From positions 29,617,124 through 29,681,123 of the forward strand of contig JAOANR010000006.1 of the NCBI GenBank assembly GCA_030278955.1: 64,000 bases of DNA, in the 5' to 3' direction. Shown one piece after another: positions 56,537 through 64,000 of this stretch. The notes under the pieces were generated by a model, which was not told the origin of the DNA, made no database searches, and saw only the letters and a list, made by a program, of their open reading frames with translations. Each line of letters opens with the position of its first letter. Position 1 is the first letter of the stretch. The stretch comes from Hygrophila difformis (taxonomy: Eukaryota > Streptophyta > Magnoliopsida > Lamiales > Acanthaceae). The translations under genes were made by a program, and so were the position numbers.

Positions 56537-57007
56537 TCAATCTAGTAGATAATCGGGAGAATAGCCGAGGAGTGCCCTGTCATGCTCATACTCCCCATCG
56601 GAGTCAAGAGGTATCGGTGGGTCCACTATCTCTGCCTCTGGTTCCTCCTCATCCACGCCCTCAATATCAATATACATGTCCGGGTCCTCCTCCTCTTCCT
56701 CTTCCTCCTCAGGTTCCGGTGCATTGAGTCGGTTTTGAAGGTCAACAATCTCATGCTCCAAAGTAAACACACGTCCCCTAAGCATGTGGTTGTTGTGTTG
56801 CTCCTCATGAAACAGAGTTTCAAGAGCAGCGATGCGGCCCAAATCCTCCTGTCGAGCATTCCTCAATTTCTCCAACTCTTTCTCGATACCTTTTACATGG
56901 TCCTTATATGCACTAACCTCATCACGGCTATGTCTTAACTCATGCATGATGCTAGTCATCGAACATAGCATATCGGTCATCATGTTAAAAAGCTTTGGGT
57001 CGGCCAT
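56537..57007 (-). CDS. extra 156-codon ORF upstream of Tekay gag, coiled coil plus acidic tail
   Basis: It lies between the primer binding site (57263-57250) and gag (56303), in the 5' leader. It starts MADPKLFNMMTDMLCSMTSI. Residues about 15-95 show heptad-like hydrophobic spacing consistent with a coiled coil. An acidic stretch follows (EPEEEEEEEEDPDMYIDIEG) and the end is PDYLLD. No known domain is recognised. The stop-free frame in a young element suggests it was recently under selection; a chance frame is the alternative. A coiled-coil protein could act in particle assembly, but that is inference. Confidence 0.6.
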   Translation of the reverse strand: MADPKLFNMMTDMLCSMTSIMHELRHSRDEVSAYKDHVKGIEKELEKLRNARQEDLGRIAALETLFHEEQHNNHMLRGRVFTLEHEIVDLQNRLNAPEPEEEEEEEEDPDMYIDIEGVDEEEPEAEIVDPPIPLDSDGEYEHDRALLGYSPDYLLD

Positions 57008-57249
57008 CTAAAAATAAATTTTTAACAAATCAATATCTTGCACATTTCAAGCACATATGTTAATGCATATGCAACCCCCAAAAATAATATTTTGAGACTT
57101 GTCGAATTTTTGAGATATATTTTTCCATGGGTTTTAAAATAAATTTCCTTTCCATGGAAATAATATTTAAAAAGCTTAAAAATAATATTTAATATTTTGG
57201 GCCTCTATATTGGGCCGAAAAAATAATAGCTTTTAAAAATAAATATTTC

Positions 57250-57263
57250 GGGCTCTGATACCA
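57250..57263 (-). promoter_or_regulatory. primer binding site of the Tekay element, Met-tRNA type
   Basis: Minus strand TGGTATCAGAGCCC three bases after the 5' LTR. Confidence 0.9.
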
Positions 57264-57266
57264 CTT

Positions 57267-59775
57267 TGTAACACCCCGGATTTGGTCACCCAGGCCGGGA
57301 CGCTACCGCCACACCCTTCCAAACAAGACCCGATTAAATCGAGCTTATTTAAAAGGATGCTAAGGCTTAAGTTGCATCATTGACTTAAAAATATTTAAAA
57401 ACCATTCAAATAAGCCCGAAGTTTAATCAGAGTATAACACACATAATAATAATAAGCAGTGCGGAAGCAGAAATAAACAGGGCCAAAACATGCGGCCAAA
57501 ACCAGAGTCTAAGTCCAATGCATAAATTAAAATAAATAAAATGCGACAAGTCTTCTTTTAAAAATGGAAATCCCATCCCTCCATGCGATGCTTACTCTGC
57601 GAAATCTGAAAGAAAAATAAAACAACAATTTATCAGTACAAAGGTACTGCGTAAGTTAATATATAGCACAACGAATTTTAAAAGTTTTTAGGAGAATATA
57701 CAAAATAATATATTTATTTAAAAGACGAGTAAATAAATTAATTTAAAATTCTTACACATATGCCACGAACATTTTACCAATGTTAGTTATGATCGAGGAC
57801 ACCCCATTAACATATCCTAGGGACGAACCCACAGGACCAACCTTTGGGACTTTATACCCACAAGGACTCAAACATATCCTAGGGACGAACCCTTGGGATC
57901 AACCTCTAGGACTCATACCCACGAGGTAAGTGCATGCAGCGGACCCTATACAGACACACTCCGGAGCCCTAGATAACCCATACGGATACATCTAGGAGTA
58001 TAGACTCATACATCACAATAATCAATGCCGTTTTGGCTACAAAAGAGGGGGCGACATAATTTTCACCACATTGGGCATCCCACTCGATCAAAACTTACAA
58101 AGTTTTAAAACCACATTTTATCATTTCATAATATTTCCACATTTCCAGAATCCATATTCTTCAAAAATGAGTAACACTCGACTCATAGTTCATCGAATAT
58201 ACCAAATAGCCGTTACCGATTAAAAGTAACACTGTGGCAGTTTTCAAAATCGCATTTAAAAATGCAACAAATTATTTTTAAAAATTCTGGAAAACTTACA
58301 GTAGTTAGGAAACCTCAAAATAAGCATTTTTCATAGAAATAGTCATCTCAAAATTCGGACTCTAAACTGGTCATTTTATCCCATTTCAGAAAGCTATTGA
58401 ATTACCATTCCTCATGCTTTAGTAAATCCGACCACAGTGAGTTCAAAAATTCATAACAATTTCATATGTGCTCCAAAAATCATGAAATTTTACAGGGATG
58501 TTCTAGACACATATTAGAAAAAGTTTCATGAAGACATCAAGCACTAAAAACGATCATAGGCAAGAGTGAATCGAACAACAAAACTGACTACATACATACA
58601 TTAAATCTGTCAACCTATGTGCAGAAAATACCAGATCGAATTTGGGTGATCAAAACATGTCCAAAAATTATAAAAATTTACAGAGAGCATCTTTAGGACA
58701 TTAGGAACAAGTTTTATTTTGGAAGGTTCTCCTAAAAATGTACGGATCATGGTCGAATTCACAGAACAATAAAATTGGTCATAGGAAAACCCTATTTGAC
58801 AGATTTTGTCAAATGAAAAGATAAACCTATATCTCGAGTTATACTCAACCAAAACTGCTAAAAATCGACGTGCACAATACTAACTTACTTGAGATGAGTT
58901 TAGAACCGAATATCCCCTTGGTGGAATCCTGGAAATCGTCCAACTCGACCCCAACAATCAAAACTTCTACCGAATGCACCTATTATGGAGTTGTCGGAGG
59001 AAATTCTCAATTCTAGGACAAGGGATTCGAATCTAAGACCAAGGAAATGAAGTAGAACTCTTACCTACACGTAGGAGAAAGGTTTGGATCACTTGAACAC
59101 GTCCAACTCTCTGCCAAGTGAAGCACCACTCAAGAACTCTCACCACTCTCACTATGAAACTTCTTAAGTGCAAATGGGTGGAATGGAGGCATGACTAGGG
59201 TATTTATAGAGGTGGGGAGTTGTCCAATGACTGACATAGGATGCTAGAGATGTGAGGGGATGAAATGCAACCCATAACTCCCGAATTAATCCCCTCAATC
59301 CTCATCCAAAACCCCCACTCCTCTCATAGCTCCATAGGATCCTCCAAGGTGTGTTGTATGAGCTTAAAGACTAAGTTTGTGGGGTGTTAATGCTTCTCAA
59401 CCCAATCATAACCCCCCCACAACGTCCACAATGTCTGATGATTGAATTCAAATCGATTGGAGACGTGCAAAACAAAAATCAATGCAAGAATCCACTTGTA
59501 ACGCCTGCATAGCAGGTCTGCTGCTGGTGGCGCGCACCGCGCGGCCACCAGGCAGCGTTTTTTTTTTTTTATAAATATTATGATTTTTAATCTCTTAAAA
59601 ATCATAATATGAATTATCCGAGATTTTTGGGATAATTCGATACATCTATCCCGAGCCGCGATTATCCGAAATATTTAATTCCGTTCTCTCGGAATTAATT
59701 CGATTTCGATAAATAAATCCAAATTTCTTAACTTTCGGATTTTACAACTCCCATGTCGATTTCTCGGGTATTACA
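57267..59775 (-). repeat. 5' LTR of the Tekay element
   Basis: 2509 bases, about 99% identical to 48883-51411. TATA box on the minus strand at 59208-59201. An 80-codon minus-strand frame (58610-58852) is shared with the other LTR and has no recognisable domain. Confidence 0.93.
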
Positions 59776-59880
59776 AAGGCTCTTTCCGGAATAATATCTG
59801 GGGAGGAACACTCTGGTTTGGTACTTGAGGGGCATTGGAATTTTCACCCTCCGGTGTGATTTTGCTAATTTCTTTTTGGT
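59776..59880 (-). pseudogene. decayed coding sequence, upstream part, split by the Tekay element
   Basis: The minus strand here, joined across the Tekay insertion to 48882, continues in protein-like phases (one contains SSPDIIPERAFSGLTDS across the junction; an overlapping phase reads SNAPQVPNQSVPPQ). It is the other side of the interrupted sequence at 48001-48882. Family unknown. Confidence 0.35.
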
Positions 59881-59883
59881 GTT

Positions 59884-60339
59884 GGGGCCCATTTAGATAG
59901 GCTTTTGAAAAAAAAAATTATAAACCAAAAGCAAAAGCAGAAGTGGAAGTCAAAAGTAGAAACATGTAACTTTTGTGTATGGATGAAATTTTTTAAAATC
60001 AGTTTTTTTAAAAGTGAGTTTGGATGTAAAAATGAAAATTGCTTTTGGAGTTAATAAATACCAAAAGATATATGCTACTTATATTATAATTAATATATAT
60101 TTATAGTATAATTTAAATAAATTAGAGGGAACATTTAAGACTTTGCACACATTACAAGGTGTTTTTGACTCCTGCTTTTGTCTTGGGTTGCTTCTCCCAA
60201 AAGTATTTTTTGGCTTTTCGAGGTGCTTTTTTATTTTTATTTTTCAAAAGCTCAAACAAACACCTCTTTTCTATCATAAGTGCTTTTGGCAAAAGCAAAA
60301 GTCGAAAGCACTCCTCCAAAAGCTCATTCAAATAGGGTC
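59884..60339. mobile_element. inverted-repeat MITE candidate, Tourist- or hAT-like
   Basis: The left end GGGGCCCATTTAGATAGGCT and the reverse complement of the right end GACCCTATTTGAATGAGCTT match in outline, and AAAAGC/GCTTTT words are mirrored inside. I could not find a convincing target duplication, so boundaries and class are provisional. Confidence 0.45.
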
Positions 60340-61034
60340 TTGTTCTCTCAAACACTTTTGTTGGCTCTTCATCAACCCCTTTTGCCTGGACATCTTGTGA
60401 TTCCGTAGTTTGTATATTGGAAATTAAAAATCGTTAGTTGGAGAATTGTCTCCCAATTGTAGCCAATTTGTGAATATCGATTGGAGCAACATGTAATCCT
60501 CATAAATGTGCTTTAAGAACAGCAAGACAAGCATAATCCCAATGTGATCTTTGTCTATGATAAATCTAAAAAATCGAAAAATAAGAGACATATAATGAAG
60601 GAAGAAATGTTATTATAAAAGAAATTACAAAACGTAAGCAATAATTAGAATTTTTTTTTTTATTGTGATGTGTAAACGTCTACTCGTCTATTTTTTGCCT
60701 TATGATTGACTGCCTATTTATACTTATAAAGGTGTATGTTCATGAAAAGCTACCTTCTACCTTATCCGCGGATAAAGCCTAGTATATTCTACAGTTTCAT
60801 ATGCCTATCTTCGTGGATGTTTTTCCCCCTTCCGTGGATGCTTTTTCCTTCTTCCGCAGATGTACTTCTTGATCTTTGCAAAAGGTTTTCCGCGGGTTTC
60901 TTCCATGGATCATCCTACTATGCAAGCTCCTTACTTTGCATGTCTAATTTCCTATGGAGTGGGCTCGAAATAAGCCCTAACTAATTGGTATTTACTAGAC
61001 TATTGGGTTTTTGTATTTATTTTATGTGTTAACA
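60340..61034. other. intergenic DNA, nothing recognised
   Basis: About 700 bases of AT-rich and C/T-rich DNA. Short frames only, none with a domain. Confidence 0.5.
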
Positions 61035-61042
61035 ACTGCATG

Positions 61043-61622
61043 CATTGGCGGAACTGTGTAGGGGCTTGGGGCGGCCGTCACCCCCCCGAGTTTGAAATTT
61101 GTCTATTAATTTTTATATAGTTATGTTTATTTTAGTTATAGTAGAAATTTTTTTATATAATTTCGCCCCCCAAACTCAAACTTTGGCATTAATATTTTAT
61201 ACAGTCGTGGAAATTTTAGTTATATAGTTAAAATCATTTTTCGATAATTTACGGGAAAGAAGAGGAAAAAGAATGCAACATGTTTTTTTGTTAGCGGGTA
61301 TTTTTTAATATAGTCTTCTATATTCTTTATCTTAATCAAATAAAATAATAAATTTGGCACATTATCTAAAGTTGTAACTAAAATATGGAGAACTTTTTTT
61401 TTTTAATCCTAGATGTGAACGGCGAATTGACATGATAGAACTCAATAAATTTCAATCTTTAGTCCCAGTAGAGTTAGATGAAAGAGAGTGACATTTTTTA
61501 TGATCCAGGAAAACGAAAATCAATTGATAATTATCCTATGAAAATTAAAGATTAAATAAAGCGATGATATTTAATCGCATCCCTCGACCCCCCCCTCCCC
61601 AGACACTCTGCGTCTGCCACTG
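61043..61622. mobile_element. hAT-type MITE, 580 bp, perfect 8-bp target duplication
   Basis: Flanked by ACTGCATG at 61035-61042 and 61623-61630. The left terminus CATTGGCGGA and the reverse complement of the right terminus CAGTGGCAGA match the CAGTGGCGGA-type ends of a widespread plant hAT group. G- and C-rich subterminal stretches face each other. No ORF. Confidence 0.85.
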
Positions 61623-62167
61623 ACTGCATGATCGAAAAGTTTCTAAACATAAATACTAATAAAATAGATGAAATAGTTAGGCCATCCCCAACGGCCAGAA
61701 ATTTATTGATGTTGCAGTGTAAAAACCTGTGAACTGAGGTTTTTCATTGTTAGGAACGGATGAGGGAATTAAATTGGTAGCTAAATAGCTACACATTATG
61801 CACGGGAAACAAGACATTAAAAAATATTTTTTTTTCTTTGGGCCCGCATGCTGCACAACAGCTTTCCCTTTTTTTGAATTTTTTTTTTGAATGTAGCCAT
61901 TTTCTTCCAAAAAAATTTCATATTTTTAACAAATGAGAAATGACAAATTATACTCAATGGATAGTTTGTGAATAAAATTTAATTCTTCAAAAAAAAATTG
62001 CAGAACCGATTTTTTATAGCCGTTATTTTTGTAGCCGTTCTATGTAAATTTTTTAATTTTTTTCTTTTAATTTTTCACTAAAAATACTCCAAACTTCACT
62101 ATTTTTCCTACATGTTATATTCTCAACTTTTATTTCTTTACTTTTTATTTCTTTTCTTCTCCAAAAC

Positions 62168-63347
62168 ATGGATAAAGATTCATGGATGCAATGGTTTAAT
62201 TCTTCAAATTCCGGTGAAAATTCTCCGCCCCCAAATAACAATTTTCGCTCGCCGTTTCCCAACTTTCAAAATCCCAATTTCCCCCAAAATTTTCCAACTC
62301 AATTTCCGGCTTTTTCTAAAGCTAGTAATACTCTACCTAATCCGTATCCACCTCAATTTCCTTAATGTACCCACCACAATTTCCTTACATGGTACTCCTC
62401 ATTACGAATTTTGTCTAACAATGGGCACAGACAAAGACACTCCAACTCCGAACTCTCAACGTTCATCTCCTTTCTCTTCACAATTTTCTCCTATAGGTCT
62501 TGAGCAGATAAATCTGACTGCTGATTTTGATGATCTCAATGATCCACCAACGAATACTACTACTTCACAAAGAAAACCATAGTCCCACGAAGAAAATGCC
62601 TTCCTGGCTAGTTGTTGGGTCGACATTAGTGAGGATCCTGTTGTCGGAAACGATCAAAGAGGAGATCAAATGTGGGTCCGGATTGATGAGCTGTACAACA
62701 AGGGGCATCCAAGGAAAGCAGTATTCAGGCTTCACACTGTGTTGAAAACACATTATTATACACTACAAAAATAGGTGAAACAATTTTGTGGTTGTTATAA
62801 TCAGGAGAAGAAGGCTGGGGAGAGTGGTTGTAGTGATGCAGATATCATAGAGAAGGCGAAGGTTCAATACAAGGAGAAATATGGTTCGGACTTTGTTCAT
62901 ATGAGTACTTGGCATGTTTTAAAAGACCACCCGAAGTTTGCGAACCCAAAAGTTTATAATCGCGGCTCAAAGAAAACCAAAATCTCAGTATCCGGAGAGT
63001 ATGTTGTAAGTTCAAATACCGACACAAGTGCCGGAGAGGAACCTAGGTCGGAACGCTCACGGCCAAAGGGGAGGAACACATCAAGGCGAATGTCTGTGGG
63101 TAAAGGAAAAGCAACCACATCCAATGCCGGAGAAAATTGAAATCTTATTGATGAAAAGATTCAGGTTTTGAAAGAACAAAATAAGAGAAAGTTGGAGACG
63201 CTATCTATTATTGCTGCTGCTCAAGAGACTATTGCCATTAATAAAGAGTAGAAAATAATGAGGAAAGATACCTCGAACATGACAGAGGATCAACTGCGTT
63301 TTCACTCAAGAGTAGTAGAAAAAATTACGAAGAAGTGGGGAATTTAG
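62168..63347 (+). pseudogene. Harbinger ORF1 (Myb/SANT-like DNA-binding protein), decayed
   Basis: Starts MDKDSWMQWFNSSNSGE with an Asn/Pro/Phe-rich N-terminus, as usual for plant PIF/Harbinger ORF1. The SANT/trihelix-like part is visible (FLASCWVDISEDPVVG, MWVRIDELYN, FCGCYNQEKKAGESGCSDAD, TWHVLKDHPKFANP). The C-terminal coiled region (LKEQNKRKLETLSIIAAAQE, VVEKITKKWGI) resembles the NAM-associated C-terminal domain. A stop at 62363-62365 with a phase change, and in-frame stops at 62580, 62772, 63138 and 63249, inactivate it. In living elements this protein works with the transposase in binding the ends. Confidence 0.78.
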
Positions 63348-63546
63348 GTTTAAAATATTATTTGTTGTGTTTCTGTTTCTGTTGTAATATCTTAGTTATT
63401 TTGTTATGTTATAATATTGTAATCGTTTTATTTTGTTCTATTGTAATATTTTAGTAATTTTAATTCACCTTGAATAGTTATTTATCTTATAATTTTTTTT
63501 TTTAAAATTTACTTTAACAAAATATAATAAAACTTAAGTTAATTAA

Positions 63547-63645
63547 AAAGTATCCATTATGAAACTAGCCATTATAAAGTATCCGTTATGCAACTAGCCA
63601 TTATAAAAGTATCCGTTATGAAACTAGTCGTTATAATACTAACCG
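63547..63645 (+). repeat. three tandem copies of a ~30-bp unit upstream of the transposase
   Basis: Units AAGTATCC(A/G)TTATG(A/C)AACTAGYC.TTATA occur three times in a row, ending about 120 bases before the transposase ATG. A TATA-like CTATAAATG (about 63669) follows. They could be binding sites for the element's own proteins or host factors. Confidence 0.75.
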
Positions 63646-63762
63646 TTACCTTGTGAAATTGAAGTCTATAAATGGACTTATTCTATTTGTTGCACTTCTT
63701 ACCTCAAAACATCAACTTTTCCAAAATTGCATCATATTTATTACCTTCATTTAAGAAAAAAA

Positions 63763-64000
63763 ATGTCTTCATCTTCTCACTCATCTGATGAAGAAATTTC
63801 ATATGGTAGTGATCTTGAGTTCTTACTTGATGATACGAGTGAGAATGAAGTATTATCGTTGCTTAGAAAAACAAAAACAAAAGAGTTACTTAGCGTTGCC
63901 ACAACTTCAGCTGGCGGTGGTAGAAAGCGAAGAACTTATGTGGATCGAGATCGTGAAGCAGGTCATGCAAGGCTTTACAATGACTATTTCTCTGAAGATC
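63763..64000 (+). CDS. Harbinger transposase (DDE), N-terminal part, open to the window edge
   Basis: ATG at 63763 after an A-rich leader; 79 codons with no stop before the window ends. The protein begins MSSSSHSSDEEISYGSDLEF, acidic and Ser-rich. It then has a basic GGRKRRTYVDRDREAGHARL and YNDYFSED, matching the opening of plant PIF/Harbinger transposases (RDREAxxxRLxxDYF). The catalytic DDE domain lies beyond the window. In contrast to ORF1 this frame is clean so far. Confidence 0.82.
   Translation, partial: MSSSSHSSDEEISYGSDLEFLLDDTSENEVLSLLRKTKTKELLSVATTSAGGGRKRRTYVDRDREAGHARLYNDYFSED

Larger units (their letters stand above)
48883..59775 (-). mobile_element. Tekay/Del chromovirus (Ty3/Gypsy), minus strand, with an extra 5' ORF
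   Basis: Two long LTRs (48883-51411 and 57267-59775) with the duplication AAGGC (48878-48882, 59776-59780). Minus-strand order is PBS, an extra coiled-coil ORF, gag, then protease, reverse transcriptase, RNase H, integrase and a C-terminal chromodomain, the mark of chromoviruses. Long LTRs and the motif set fit Tekay/Del. Gag and pol are in different phases, so a frameshift separates them; pol itself is uninterrupted for 1298 codons. About 21 substitutions by eye between LTRs (0.8%) make it the youngest large element here. Confidence 0.93.
61680..64000 (+). mobile_element. PIF/Harbinger DNA transposon, left part, runs off the window
   Basis: Left terminus GGCCATCCCCAACGGCC at 61680, preceded by TTA (61677-61679), the 3-bp target duplication of PIF/Harbinger elements. 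Both typical genes follow: a Myb/SANT-like ORF1 and the beginning of the transposase. Right terminus and second TTA lie beyond 64000. Confidence 0.82.

Overview
The window is nuclear DNA of a flowering plant, almost certainly a eudicot. It contains five near-complete LTR retrotransposons of standard plant lineages, many non-autonomous DNA transposons, spliced genes with GT-AG introns, and plant-only protein families (DUF1985/Ulp1, the 'putative plant transposon protein' domain, a kinesin-13A fragment). I see no rRNA, intact tRNA, CRISPR array, bacterial operon or organelle DNA. The species cannot be fixed by eye. The region reads as transposon-packed, low-gene chromatin in which elements sit inside other elements.

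Layout. (1) 1-6.65 kb: two convergent genes. A plus-strand ORF (135-1445) carries a PF20167-like domain. An 8-exon minus-strand gene (6274-3084) has an uninterrupted 755-codon frame, with a DUF1985-like region followed by a Ulp1/C48 cysteine protease. Between them lie two clusters of GGACGGTC/GACCGTCC motifs around an AT-rich core full of TTACCA. A Mutator-like terminus is suspected near 6644. (2) 6.8-14.8 kb: a Mutator-type MITE (11-bp TSD TTTTCTCCGAT) was split by a solo LTR (7177-8785, TSD ATAAA) holding a kinesin-13A fragment, and by a minus-strand Copia element (8947-14481, TSD AATAT). (3) 14.97-23.92 kb: a SIRE/Maximus-type Copia element with an extra third ORF. (4) 25.70-30.83 kb: a Tnt1/Tork-type Copia element (TSD CATGT) inside a GC-rich segment of unknown nature. 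(5) 31.9-35.4 kb: a SINE, a CGGTAT-rich repeat and AT-rich DNA. (6) 35.41-45.39 kb: a young Tat-lineage Gypsy element (TSD ATTAT) with two RNase H domains and a GC-rich GGCGGCCTC array before its 3' LTR. (7) 45.8-47.5 kb: Stowaway-like MITEs, a second Mutator-type MITE and a SINE remnant. (8) 48.88-59.78 kb: a young Tekay/Del chromovirus on the minus strand (TSD AAGGC, 2.5-kb LTRs, chromodomain, an extra coiled-coil ORF before gag) that split a decayed minus-strand coding sequence. (9) 59.9-64.0 kb: a small inverted-repeat MITE, a hAT MITE (TSD ACTGCATG), and the start of a PIF/Harbinger element whose ORF1 is broken but whose transposase frame is open to the window edge.

By-eye LTR differences suggest staggered arrivals: about 3.3% for the SIRE-type element, about 2% for the two other Copia elements, about 1% for Tat and about 0.8% for Tekay. 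Except for the Ulp1 gene, the 135-1445 ORF, the extra SIRE and Tekay ORFs and the start of the Harbinger transposase, the coding regions carry stops or frameshifts. Most elements therefore could move only with proteins supplied by other copies.
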